Shown in pieces: positions 35,917 to 44,471 of a stretch of DNA of 64,000 bases. Made by a program: the position numbers and the translations under genes. A model generated the notes under the pieces. The model did not search any database. It had not been told where the DNA came from and worked only from the letters and a program-made list of their open reading frames with translations. How positions within the stretch are numbered: position 1 is the stretch's first letter; the number at the start of each line of letters is the position of its first letter. Source of the stretch: Azospirillum thermophilum (GTDB taxonomy: Bacteria; Pseudomonadota; Alphaproteobacteria; Azospirillales; Azospirillaceae); NCBI RefSeq assembly GCF_003130795.1, contig NZ_CP029358.1, forward strand, positions 186,001-250,000. The letters run 5' to 3'.

Positions 35917-36553
35917 CCCGGCTCTTCGTCCCCGCCGCCTGCCGCATCTCGCGCAGGTTCCGCACGAGGCGGTAGAGATAGAGCCCGACCAGCACCACCA
36001 GAAGCCCGATGGTGAAGTAGCCGACCAGCCGGTGGGCGAAGGGCCAGGTGGACAGCATGTAGCCGGTCCAGGCCAGCACCAGCGTCCACAGGATCGATCC
36101 GAACCCGGAACACAGGCTGTAGACCAGGATCGGCATCCGGCAGGCCCCGGCCGGGATCGAGATCAGCGTCCGCACCCCCGGGACCGGCTGCGAGAACAGC
36201 ACGGCCTTCCAGCCATGCCTGCCGAACCATTCCGTGCTCTGCCTGACCTTCTTCGGAGGGATGGTCAGCCAGGGCCCGTACGTCTTCAAGAAGGCCTCCA
36301 GCCGCTCGCGGCCCATCAGGCGACTCGGCAGGAACCAGACGAGCTGCCCGACCAGCGACCCCAGCCCGCCGGCCACCGCGATCCCGACCAGGCTGTATTC
36401 GCCGGTGGCCGCACCGATGCCCGCCAGCGGGATCACACTTTCCGCCGGGACCGGCGGCACGACCCGCGCCAGCACCAGCAGCAGGAAGATTCCCACATAA
36501 TCGAGCTGATGCATCACCTGCACCAGCCAGTCCGTCAACCCGCCGCTCATCAT
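35897..36553 (-). CDS. DedA-family membrane protein
   Basis: 218 residues from an ATG-ATG start at 36553/36550. Hydrophobic segments at ~20-40, 50-72, 135-160 and 170-195 flank the DedA-type motifs VPPVPAESVIPLAG and FSQPVPGVRTLISIPAG, which include the conserved arginine. DedA proteins act in membrane homeostasis and lipid-carrier recycling. It is monocistronic. Confidence 0.9.
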   Translation of the reverse strand: MMSGGLTDWLVQVMHQLDYVGIFLLLVLARVVPPVPAESVIPLAGIGAATGEYSLVGIAVAGGLGSLVGQLVWFLPSRLMGRERLEAFLKTYGPWLTIPPKKVRQSTEWFGRHGWKAVLFSQPVPGVRTLISIPAGACRMPILVYSLCSGFGSILWTLVLAWTGYMLSTWPFAHRLVGYFTIGLLVVLVGLYLYRLVRNLREMRQAAGTKSRVTPSPC

Positions 36554-36656
36554 CCACCATCCGAGACTGATCCCCGACTCGGGCAACACCGGCGGAGGGC
36601 CGGCTGTTCCTTGGCGGGCGGAGCGGGGCGCGGACCTGTGTCGGATGAGCGGCCGG

Positions 36657-37262
36657 CTATAGCCTCTTGACCAGCAGGACGCTGCCGCCGCGATGCGGCA
36701 GGCGGGGATGCCACGGCACGGCGGCCTGCCCGTGCTCCTCGAAGCCCTCGCGGCGGTAGAGTTCCCGCGCCGCCTCGTTGTCGGCCCAGACATGCAGCGA
36801 CACCCGGTCGAAGCCGCCGCGCCGCGCCTTGGCGTAGAACCAGGCGAGCAGCCGCCCGGCGATGCCGGCCCGCCGGTACGCCGGATCGACGGCGAGCGCC
36901 GAGAGGAAGTAGCTCCCCCAGTCCTGCAAGGCCGCGAAGCTGGAGAGATGCTCCACCCGGTCGGGCGGCAGGCCGCTGTGGTCCTCGGTCTTCATCCAGT
37001 CCACGGGATAGCCGTGGGCGATGCCGACCACCCGGCCGTTCAGCTCGGCGACGCCGCTCAGCCGGTAGGACAGTGAGCCGGCCGTCCCGGCGAGGCCGGG
37101 GATCAGCATGTGCTCGGCCGGGAGGCCCGGCACGATGCCGTCCAGCAGGAACTCGTACACCCCGCCCCCGGCCAGCAGGAGCAGCCGGGCCAGATCGGGG
37201 GCGTCCTCGGCCTCGGCCGGCCGGATGATCAGGTCCGGCATGACGGCGCTGCTGTCGCTCAT
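36657..37262 (-). CDS. GNAT acetyltransferase
   Basis: 201 residues from the ATG at 37262. The acetyl-CoA loop AYRRAGIAGRLL is near residue 130, followed by VSLHVWADNEAARELYRREGF, the usual C-terminal GNAT pattern. The substrate cannot be told. The upstream region has two direct copies of GGATCGGTCCC (37309-37319 and 37325-37335). Confidence 0.9.
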   Translation of the reverse strand: MSDSSAVMPDLIIRPAEAEDAPDLARLLLLAGGGVYEFLLDGIVPGLPAEHMLIPGLAGTAGSLSYRLSGVAELNGRVVGIAHGYPVDWMKTEDHSGLPPDRVEHLSSFAALQDWGSYFLSALAVDPAYRRAGIAGRLLAWFYAKARRGGFDRVSLHVWADNEAARELYRREGFEEHGQAAVPWHPRLPHRGGSVLLVKRL

Positions 37263-37497
37263 GGTCGCGCTTCCTTCCCTTCCGTCCTCCGGCGGGGCCG
37301 TCCCGGCAGGATCGGTCCCGGGCCGGATCGGTCCCGTCGTCTGCTGTTGACCGCGGAGGCCGTTCGCCGGTACGCTCGACGGCATGGTTGGACATCGGTT
37401 TGCCAGCATTCTGCGAATTAGCGGCCCGGTTCTCCTTTGAGAGCCGGGGAATTTCGCTCGTCCAGACTGTCAAACCATATGAAGGCGCCGATTTGCC

Positions 37498-37881
37498 ATG
37501 TCCACCTCGACCATGCCCCCCGCTGCCGCCCCCACTGCATCCACCCTCATGGCATCCTCAGGGACCGTCACGCTGGCTCCGCCGGCCGCTGAGACGCGCC
37601 CGACCGATCCCGGGCGCCGCGTCGACTTCTGCGTCCTGGCCGATGCCGATCCCGGCACCCTGCCCCGCGTCCTGGAACTGGTCGCCAAGCGCGGCCTCGT
37701 CCCGCTCACCCTCACCAGCCGGCTGGCCGACGGGATGCTGGCCATCGAGATGGAGGTGCAGGGCATGGTCCGCGCCGAGTCGGAGCATATCGGCAACTGC
37801 CTGCGCCAGATCCCGATGGTGGCGGAGGTGCTGGTGCGCGAGCGCAGCACCTCCGTCCCCCTGCCGGTCGCGGCCGAATGA
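37498..37881 (+). CDS. ACT-domain protein
   Basis: 127 residues. After ~40 residues of Ala/Pro/Thr-rich leader comes an ACT-like fold (FCVLADADPGTLPRVLELVAKRG, then MLAIEMEVQGM and ENIG-like HIGNCLRQIP). It resembles the small regulatory subunit of acetolactate synthase (IlvM/IlvN-like), but there is no catalytic partner nearby. It may be a free-standing amino-acid sensor. The stop lies four bases from that of pssA, which is convergent. Confidence 0.8.
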   Translation: MSTSTMPPAAAPTASTLMASSGTVTLAPPAAETRPTDPGRRVDFCVLADADPGTLPRVLELVAKRGLVPLTLTSRLADGMLAIEMEVQGMVRAESEHIGNCLRQIPMVAEVLVRERSTSVPLPVAAE

Positions 37882-37885
37882 TCCG

Positions 37886-38782
37886 TCAATGCGGGCCGGC
37901 GGCCGGCTTGCCGGCCTCCGCAGCGGCCTTCGCAGCCTCCGCCTCGGGCTCGGCGATCGGCTCCTGCATGATCTGGGCGGCGCGCTGAAGCTTGCGGAAC
38001 TGCGCGACCGAGAAGGGCAGGCTGGCCAGATAGGCGATGCCGACCCCCGACAGGGTCCACCAGGGCTGGCTGACCAGCAAGGCGGCGAGCAGGCCGACTC
38101 CGGCCAGGGCCGGCACCACCAGATGGGCCGGCACCCGCATCCCCTTGAAGGAGAAGGTCGGCAGCGTGCTGACCATCAGGACGCCGGTCATCAGGGTCCA
38201 GGGAACGGTGATGATCGGGTGGCCGGCCAGCGACGGCCCGGCCTCGAACCCGACGATCATCGGCAGCAGCACCAGCCCGGCCCCGGCCGGCGCCGGGACG
38301 CCGGTGAAGTAGTTGAAGGCCCAGGGCGGCAGGTCGACGATGCCGAGGCGCGAGTTGAAGCGGGCGAGCCGCAGGGCGCAGCACACGGCATAGGCCATCG
38401 CCGCGATCCAGCCCAGGCTGCCGGCGTTGTTCAGGCCCCACAGATACATCATGACGGCCGGCGCCACGCCGAAGCTGATCACGTCGGACAGGCTGTCCAG
38501 CTCGGCGCCGAACTTGCTCTGCCCGTTCAGCAGCCGGGCGATGCGGCCGTCCAGCGCGTCGAGGATGGCGGCGATGACGATGGCGATGACCGCCGGTTCC
38601 CAGCGGTCCTGCATGGCGAAGCGGATCGCCGTCAGGCCGGAGCACAGCGCCAGGACGGTCAGGACGTTCGGCAGCAGGTGGTTGATCGACAACCCCTTCA
38701 GCCGGGGATGCGGACGCCGGCTGCGGCGCGGCGCACCGGCCGGCCGGAACATCGGCTTGCGGAAGACCGGCGGCCGGTTCAT
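37886..38782 (-). CDS. pssA: CDP-diacylglycerol-serine O-phosphatidyltransferase
   Basis: 298 residues. The CDP-alcohol phosphotransferase signature is complete ([11 protein letters not shown] followed by GAELDSLSD), in a protein with about eight helices. It makes phosphatidylserine at the inner membrane. The ATG overlaps the psd stop, so the two steps of phosphatidylethanolamine synthesis are translationally coupled. The tail is Ala/Glu-rich. Confidence 0.96.
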   Translation of the reverse strand: MNRPPVFRKPMFRPAGAPRRSRRPHPRLKGLSINHLLPNVLTVLALCSGLTAIRFAMQDRWEPAVIAIVIAAILDALDGRIARLLNGQSKFGAELDSLSDVISFGVAPAVMMYLWGLNNAGSLGWIAAMAYAVCCALRLARFNSRLGIVDLPPWAFNYFTGVPAPAGAGLVLLPMIVGFEAGPSLAGHPIITVPWTLMTGVLMVSTLPTFSFKGMRVPAHLVVPALAGVGLLAALLVSQPWWTLSGVGIAYLASLPFSVAQFRKLQRAAQIMQEPIAEPEAEAAKAAAEAGKPAAGPH

Positions 38783-39477
38783 CGGCGCACGTCCCCTTGT
38801 CGTTGCGGCTCTGTGCCGGCGAGGTCGGCGAGGATCGTCTCGCCGCCGATGGCGGTCTGCCCGACGCAGACCAGCGGCGCCACGCCGTCCGGCAGATAGA
38901 CGTCGGTGCGGCTGCCGAAGCGGATCAGGCCGAATCGCTCGCCCGCCCTGACCTCCTGCCCGGCCTTCACCCACCACAGGATGCGGCGGGCGACCAGCCC
39001 GGCGATCTGCACATAGGCGATCTCGCGCCCGTCGGGCAGCCGGTGGCGGAAGGACATGCGCTCGTTCGTCTCGCTCGCCTTGTCCAGCGCCGCGTTCAGG
39101 AAGGTGCCGGGATGGTACTCCGCCGCCACGATGGTGCCGTCCACCGGCACGCGGTTGACGTGCACGTTGAAGACGTTCAGGAAGATGCTGATGCGGGTCA
39201 GCGGCTTGTCGCCCATGCCCAGCTCCGGCGGCGGCACGGCCGGGACGATCATGGTGACGCGCCCGTCGGCCGGGCTGACCATCAGGCCGGGCCGGGTCGG
39301 GGTCACGCGGTCGGGGTCGCGGAAGAAGTACGCGCACCAGGCGGTCAGCACGAGGCCGATCCACCCCAGCGGCGCCCACACCGCCAGACCCAGGATCAGG
39401 GACACCACCGCGAACGCGGCGATGAAAGGCCAGCCGGCACGATGGATCGGAACGACGACGGTATCGATGGCGGACAT
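38779..39477 (-). CDS. psd: Phosphatidylserine decarboxylase proenzyme
   Basis: 232 residues, the short alphaproteobacterial form. Two helices near the N-terminus (~17-45) are followed by [18 protein letters not shown] and the autocleavage site in RFGSRTDVY, where Gly-Ser cleavage forms the pyruvoyl group. Produces phosphatidylethanolamine. First gene of the psd-pssA pair. Confidence 0.96.
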   Translation of the reverse strand: MSAIDTVVVPIHRAGWPFIAAFAVVSLILGLAVWAPLGWIGLVLTAWCAYFFRDPDRVTPTRPGLMVSPADGRVTMIVPAVPPPELGMGDKPLTRISIFLNVFNVHVNRVPVDGTIVAAEYHPGTFLNAALDKASETNERMSFRHRLPDGREIAYVQIAGLVARRILWWVKAGQEVRAGERFGLIRFGSRTDVYLPDGVAPLVCVGQTAIGGETILADLAGTEPQRQGDVRR

Positions 39478-39603
39478 CGCCTGGGTTTCACTCTTCCAGT
39501 CTCGAAAGGAGGGCGCATTCTAGACGCGCGCCTGCGCCCTTTACAGAATTTTAGCGGGCATGCCTGATGCTCGGGCATTGCCTTGAGGAAATGAGCGAAA
39601 CCC

Positions 39604-40062
39604 GTGTCCGTTCCCGATCTGCAGACGATCCAGTCGCTGGCCGAGGTGCCTGACGGCGCCCTCCCGATCTCCTCCGAGTCGATCTTCATGACTCCGGAAG
39701 GCGTGCTGGGGATCGCCAAGCCGCCGCGCCCGTGCAAGCTGACCTACTTCGCCGACGGGCTGCCCTTCAACGTGGCGGTGCGGCACGAGGGCGACGGCTC
39801 CGTCTGCCAGATCTTCGCCGACGTGGGCCATGTCCCCTACACCGCCCAGGCGCCGGAGAAGCGGCGCAACGTGCTGGCCATCCTGCGCGGGATCGAGGGG
39901 CTGAAGCATGTCCGCTTCATCGTCCAGGGCGGCCACAAGATCCTGCTGTTCTCCGAGGTCCGGCTGGACCATCAGGCGGCGCCCGAGGACCTGTTCCACC
40001 AGACCATCCTGGCGATCCAGGAGGCCCGCCCCTTCCTGCGGCTGCTGGGGGAGTATCTGTAG
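39604..40062 (+). CDS. YbjN-domain protein
   Basis: 152 residues, alpha-beta fold of the YbjN/T3SS-chaperone-like type (LTYFADGLPFNVAV, HVRFIVQGGHKILLFSEVRL, FHQTILAIQEARPFL). Its role is poorly known; YbjN acts on motility and stress in enterobacteria. The start is a GTG at 39604, just after an in-frame stop; an out-of-frame ATG at 39591 has a better ribosome site (TTGAGGAA), so the exact start is uncertain. Confidence 0.75.
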   Translation: MSVPDLQTIQSLAEVPDGALPISSESIFMTPEGVLGIAKPPRPCKLTYFADGLPFNVAVRHEGDGSVCQIFADVGHVPYTAQAPEKRRNVLAILRGIEGLKHVRFIVQGGHKILLFSEVRLDHQAAPEDLFHQTILAIQEARPFLRLLGEYL

Positions 40063-40196
40063 ACGAACATCAACGGGTGGAGTGCAGCCTTTATGCGGCA
40101 TTCTGTCACCAAATATCGACCAGAAGGCTGTTTAAGAGCTCCGGTGGCGGTTGGTAGCATGAGTGCAGCTATCAACCCATGCGCTGGAGGAGTGGA

Positions 40197-41240
40197 ATGC
40201 CGCTGCACGATGAAGTAGAGAGAATTCGCGGAGAACTATATAAAGACGACAGATTGAGGGTCTCCGTTGCGCTTTTTGGGCAACCTGGGGCCGGCAAATC
40301 ATCCCTAATCAACAAAATGATTGGACAGAAGCTTGCCGCCGTTGGCGTCGAGACGGACAAGACCGTATCCGCTGGCGAATATGAATCAAAAGGTATTACA
40401 TTCGTTGATCTTCCTGGTTACGGAACGAAAAAGTTTCCGAAGGAAGGATACTTCGAGGAATTTGACATTCCGAGTAGAGATTTATTTTTATGCGTGACCA
40501 GCGGAAAGCTCCTTCAAAGTGATGCGGAGCTTTTCTCGGAACTGATAAAATTTGGGAAAATATGTATATTTGTATCGAATAAGTATGACGAATTGTGGGA
40601 GGACGACATTCCACTATCAGAGCTTAAACAGCGTCGCCGCGATGACATTGTAAAACACGTTGGTCATCAAGTGCCTGTCGTTTTTACGAGCTGCCGGACG
40701 AATGAAGGTCTAGACGACCTTCAGAACCTTATTGCCCAAAATCTTCACGAGGCAAAGCGAGAGAGATGGCTACGCAGTGCAAAGGCGTATTCTCAGGTGT
40801 TTCTTGAAGAGAAGAAAAACGCTTGTGAACGAAAAGTGCAGATCGCTGCTGCGGTTTCTGCTGCCAACGGGTTAAACCCCATCCCAGGAACCGATGTAGC
40901 TGTCGACATAAGTACATTAGTGGTGCTTTTTCGCGAGATAAGAGAATCTTATGGTCTTGCTGACGAACTAGTTGTTGAATTGAAGCAGCAATCAGTGCCC
41001 TTGATCGCACAGCTTGCCGGGAAGGCTGCACAATATGCAGCCAAAGAAGGAATCTTAATGCTTCTCAAATCAGTCGCAACTCGTGAGGTGGTAAAGACGA
41101 CGGTTAGATTCGTTCCTGTTGTGGGTCAACTAATTGCCGCATCAATTGGTTTCGGGATAACATATAGTGCAGGCATGTCGTATTTAAAAGATTGCCATGA
41201 TCTGGCAACGGAGGTTTTGAATAAAAGACTATCATATTGA
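40197..41240 (+). CDS. GTPase with C-terminal DUF697-like membrane domain (IRG/Era-like)
   Basis: 347 residues. The G domain has P-loop GQPGAGKSS (residues 28-36), a G3 DLPGYG (71-76), G4 SNKYDE (N128, K129, D131) and G5 TSC. The C-terminal part has NPIPGTDV (227-234) followed by hydrophobic stretches (~285-325, FVPVVGQLIAASIGFG), the pattern of DUF697. A strong GGAGGAGTGGA precedes this ATG; an earlier ATG at 40179 is less likely. Its base use is foreign to the region. Related large GTPases act on membranes, and some bacterial ones appear in defence loci; a defence role here is only a suggestion, since no partner gene is present. Confidence 0.85.
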   Translation: MPLHDEVERIRGELYKDDRLRVSVALFGQPGAGKSSLINKMIGQKLAAVGVETDKTVSAGEYESKGITFVDLPGYGTKKFPKEGYFEEFDIPSRDLFLCVTSGKLLQSDAELFSELIKFGKICIFVSNKYDELWEDDIPLSELKQRRRDDIVKHVGHQVPVVFTSCRTNEGLDDLQNLIAQNLHEAKRERWLRSAKAYSQVFLEEKKNACERKVQIAAAVSAANGLNPIPGTDVAVDISTLVVLFREIRESYGLADELVVELKQQSVPLIAQLAGKAAQYAAKEGILMLLKSVATREVVKTTVRFVPVVGQLIAASIGFGITYSAGMSYLKDCHDLATEVLNKRLSY

Positions 41241-41253
41241 TTAAATATTGAAA

Positions 41254-41280
41254 AAAGGGCCGGGGAGTTCCCGGCCCTTT
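41254..41280. terminator. Strong bidirectional terminator
   Basis: An 11-bp perfect stem AAAGGGCCGGG/CCCGGCCCTTT with a five-base loop, 13 bases after the GTPase stop and 20 bases after the convergent bmp stop. The minus strand continues with TTTTTT in total and the plus strand with TTTCTT, so it can serve both genes. Confidence 0.9.
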
Positions 41281-41300
41281 CTTGAATCAAGATTAGGCGC

Positions 41301-42392
41301 TTACTTCGGAACCTTGCCCTGCACGCCCTCGACGTACCAGTCCATCTTCAGGATCTGCTCGTCGGTGGCGGTCTTGCCTTCCGGAATCACGACCTTGCCG
41401 GCCTGGTCCTTCACCGGGCCCTGGAAGGCGTGGCGCTTGCCGGAGACGATGTCGGCCTTGATCTGGTCGGCCAGCGTCACGACGTCGGCCGGGATCGCCG
41501 GGTTGTAGGGCGCGAGCTCGACCATGCCGGTGCCGATGCCGCCCCAGGTGTCGACCGGCTTCCAGCTCCCGTCGAGCACCGCCTTGACGCGGTTGACGTA
41601 ATAGCCGTTCCAGTCCTCGATGATCGCGGTCAGGTGCGACTTCGGCCCGAAGCGGGTCATGTCCGACGACTGGCCGACCGACCACAGCCCGCGCTCCTGC
41701 GCGGTCTGGATCGGGGCCGGGCTGTCGGTGTGCTGGACGATGACGTCGGCGCCCTGGTCGATCAGGGCCTTGGCCGCCTCGGCCTCCTTGCCGGGATCGT
41801 ACCAGCTGTTGACCCACACGACGCGGACCTCGGCCTTCGGGTTCTGCTCGCGCAGGGCCAGCGTGAAGGCGTTGATGCCGCCCACCACCTCCGGGATCGG
41901 GTAGGACCCGACATAGCCGATGATGTTCGACTTGGTCATCTTGCCGGCGATGGCGCCGACCACCGTGCGCGCCTCGTAGAAGCGGCCGGAGTAGGTCGCG
42001 ACATTGGCGGCGCGCTTGTAGCCCGTCGCGTGCTCGAACTTCACGTCGGGATAGCGCTGCGCCACCTTCAGCGTCGGGTTCATGAAGCCGAAGGAGGTGG
42101 TGAAGATCAGCTTGTGGCCGGAGGCGGCGAGCTGCTCGATCACGCGCTCGGCGTCGGCGCCTTCCGGCACGTTCTCGACATAGGTGGTGGTCACCTTGTC
42201 GCCCAGCGCCTTCTCCACGGCCAGACGGCCCTGGTCGTGCTGGTAGCTGTAACCGTGATCGCTGACCGGGCCGACATAGACGAAGCCGACCTTCAGCTTG
42301 TCCTGGGCGAGCGCCGCGCCGGCACCGACGGACAGCGCCACGGCGGCCCCGGCGAGCCCCAGCAGGGTCTTCCCCATCGTCCTTCTGTTCAC
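41301..42392 (-). CDS. BMP-family substrate-binding protein of second ABC transporter
   Basis: 363 residues from a GTG preceded by GAGGAGCTTTCAC; an ATG five codons later is also possible. The signal (TMGKTLLGLAGAAVAL to ALAQ) has Arg-Arg and may be Tat or Sec. The mature part is a Bmp fold (VGFVYVGPVSDHGYSYQHDQGR, then EWNSWYDPGK-like VNSWYDPGKE) and ends DWYVEGVQGKVPK. This subgroup is often found near purine catabolism genes, so a purine or nucleoside ligand is plausible. It is the last gene in the order ATPase-permease-permease-binding protein. Confidence 0.92.
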   Translation of the reverse strand: MNRRTMGKTLLGLAGAAVALSVGAGAALAQDKLKVGFVYVGPVSDHGYSYQHDQGRLAVEKALGDKVTTTYVENVPEGADAERVIEQLAASGHKLIFTTSFGFMNPTLKVAQRYPDVKFEHATGYKRAANVATYSGRFYEARTVVGAIAGKMTKSNIIGYVGSYPIPEVVGGINAFTLALREQNPKAEVRVVWVNSWYDPGKEAEAAKALIDQGADVIVQHTDSPAPIQTAQERGLWSVGQSSDMTRFGPKSHLTAIIEDWNGYYVNRVKAVLDGSWKPVDTWGGIGTGMVELAPYNPAIPADVVTLADQIKADIVSGKRHAFQGPVKDQAGKVVIPEGKTATDEQILKMDWYVEGVQGKVPK

Positions 42393-42465
42393 GTGAAAGC
42401 TCCTCGTCTGTGTGAGTGGTTTGTTCGTGTTGTCGACGCAGGGAGTCGGCGGCGCCTGCCCCGGC

Positions 42466-43398
42466 TCAGGCATCGGGATGGAAGACCTTGCCCAGGCAGG
42501 CCGGCGCGTTCAAACGGATGCGGGCGACGTCCCGCGAGATCGCCACCAGGACCACGACGGTAGCCAGATAGGGCAGCATCGACAAGAGCTGCGACGGGAT
42601 CGCGATGCCCATGCCCTGGACGTGGAGCTGCGCGATGGTCACCCCGCCGAACAGCCAGGCGCCCAGCAGCACCCGCCCCGGCTTCCAGGTGGCGAAGACC
42701 ACCAGCGCCAGCGCGATCCAGCCGCGCCCCGACGTCATGCTCTCCGCCCACATCGGCGTGTAGTCCAGCGACAGGTACGCCCCGGCCAGCCCGCTCATCG
42801 CACCGCCGAACATCACCGCCAGGAAGCGGATGCGCACGACCTTGTAGCCCAGCGCATGCGCGGCGGCATGGTTCTCCCCCACTGCCCGCAGCACGAGGCC
42901 GGAGCGGGTGCGGTAGAGGTACAGATGGACCAGCGGCACCATCAGCAGCGCCAGATAGACCACCGCGTCCTGCCCGAACAGCGCCTCGCCGATCACCGGG
43001 ATGTCGGTCAGGCCGGGGATGTGCAGTTCCGGCACGTCGGCGATGGGGGTGCCGACATAAGGCTGCCCGATCAGCGACGACAGCCCGATGCCGAACAGGG
43101 TCAGCGCCAGCCCGGTCGCCACTTGGTTGGCGAGCAGCAGCAGGGTCAGCACGCCGAACAGCGCGCCCATCGCGGCCCCCGCCACCGCGGCGGCGGCGAA
43201 GCCGGCGGTGGAGCTGCCGGTCTTCACCGTGATGGCGAAGCCGCAGACCGCCCCGACCAGCATCATGCCCTCGACCCCGAGGTTGAGGACCCCCGACTTC
43301 TCGACCACCAGCTCGCCCAGCGCCGCGAACAGCAGCGGCGTCGCCGCGGTGAACATGGCCGCCAGGATGGGGCCGAGCAGCAGAAGCTCGTTGCTCAT
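42466..43398 (-). CDS. BMP-type ABC transporter permease (second system)
   Basis: 310 residues, nine or so helices, BPD_transp_2 family; KSGVLNLGVEGMMLVGA near residue 34 and the coupling loop SGLVLRAVGENHAAAHALG near 170. The ATG overlaps the stop of the upstream permease. Pairs with it in the second BMP-type importer. Confidence 0.93.
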   Translation of the reverse strand: MSNELLLLGPILAAMFTAATPLLFAALGELVVEKSGVLNLGVEGMMLVGAVCGFAITVKTGSSTAGFAAAAVAGAAMGALFGVLTLLLLANQVATGLALTLFGIGLSSLIGQPYVGTPIADVPELHIPGLTDIPVIGEALFGQDAVVYLALLMVPLVHLYLYRTRSGLVLRAVGENHAAAHALGYKVVRIRFLAVMFGGAMSGLAGAYLSLDYTPMWAESMTSGRGWIALALVVFATWKPGRVLLGAWLFGGVTIAQLHVQGMGIAIPSQLLSMLPYLATVVVLVAISRDVARIRLNAPACLGKVFHPDA

Positions 43399-44471
43399 GC
43401 CACGGCCCTCCGGCCGCCGATGCGGATGCGGTAGCGGATCAGCACGTCGGTCGCCAGCAGGAAGAACAGCAGCATCCCCTGGAACACCCCGGTGATCGCC
43501 TTGGGCAGGCCGAGCGCGATCTGCGCCTGCTCGCCGCCGATGAAGGACAGTGCCATCAGCAGCGCCGCCAGCAGGATCCCCACCGGATGCAGCCGGCCGA
43601 GGAAGGCGACGATGATGGCGGTGAAGCCGTAGCCGGGCGAGATGCTGGCGGTGATCTGGCCGATCGGCCCCGCCACCTCGCCCAGCCCGGCGATGCCCGC
43701 CAGCCCGCCCGACAGCAGGAAGGTCATCCAGATGATCCGCTTCTGGTCGAAACCGGCATAGCCGGCCGCCGCCGGGGTCAGGCCGATCACCTTGATCTGG
43801 AAGCCGATGAAGGTCCGCGCGATCAGCACCCAGCCGCCCGCCACCGCCAGCAGGGCGAACAGCGCGCCGAGATGCACGCGTGTCCCGGCAACGAGATTCG
43901 GCAGCATGGCGTAGGGCTCGAACAGCCGCGATTCCGGGAAGGCGAAGCCCTCGGGATCGCGGTAGGGGCCGTGCACCAGATAGTTCAGCAGCAGCAGCGC
44001 CACGTAGGTCAGCATCAGGCTGGTCAGGATCTCGCTGGCGTTGAAGCGGATGCGCAGCCAGGCGGGGATCGCCGCCCAGGCCATGCCGCCGGCCGCCCCG
44101 GCCACCACCATCAGCGGCAGCACCCACCAGCCGCCGTCGCCGTAGAAGGCGAGCGCCAGCCCGCCGCCGGCGACCGCCCCCATGGTGAGCTGCCCTTCCG
44201 CCCCGATGTTCCAGACATTGGCGCGGAAGCCGATGGCGAGCCCGATGGCGCACAGCACCAGCGGCGTGGCCTTCACCACCAGCTCGCCCAGCCCGCGCGC
44301 CGTCGACAGCGGCGCGATGAAGAAGGCGTTCAGCGCCTTCACCGGGTCGAACCCCATCGCCCAGAACAGCAGGAAGCCGCTGGCGAGCGTCAGCGCCACC
44401 GCCAGCAGCGGCGTAAGATAGACCATGGCCCGGGAAGCCTGGCCACGCGGTTCGAGACGCAGCAGGCTCAT
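43395..44471 (-). CDS. BMP-type ABC transporter permease (second system)
   Basis: 358 residues with about ten helices. FRANVWNIGAEGQLTMGA near residue 85 is the family signature, and IAFLGRLHPVGILLA-like AFLGRLHPVGI occurs near 305. The ATG overlaps the ATPase stop (ATGA) and its own stop overlaps the next permease, so translation is coupled along the operon. Confidence 0.93.
   Translation of the reverse strand: MSLLRLEPRGQASRAMVYLTPLLAVALTLASGFLLFWAMGFDPVKALNAFFIAPLSTARGLGELVVKATPLVLCAIGLAIGFRANVWNIGAEGQLTMGAVAGGGLALAFYGDGGWWVLPLMVVAGAAGGMAWAAIPAWLRIRFNASEILTSLMLTYVALLLLNYLVHGPYRDPEGFAFPESRLFEPYAMLPNLVAGTRVHLGALFALLAVAGGWVLIARTFIGFQIKVIGLTPAAAGYAGFDQKRIIWMTFLLSGGLAGIAGLGEVAGPIGQITASISPGYGFTAIIVAFLGRLHPVGILLAALLMALSFIGGEQAQIALGLPKAITGVFQGMLLFFLLATDVLIRYRIRIGGRRAVA

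Larger units (their letters stand above)
40063..41285. other. AT-rich patch, probable horizontally acquired segment
   Basis: From just after the YbjN stop to the terminator at 41254 the GC content falls to about 45 percent, against about 70 percent outside, and codons ending in A/T become common. The patch holds a single gene, the GTPase at 40197. No terminal repeats, tRNA, integrase or transposase was found at its ends; GAGTGCAGC occurs twice at the left end (near 40080 and 40161). Confidence 0.75.

Noticed and set aside
39591..39603. ATG at 39591 as the start of the YbjN-type gene
   Set aside because: It is out of frame with the conserved protein; using it would need an extra base change. 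Kept only as a note on start uncertainty.
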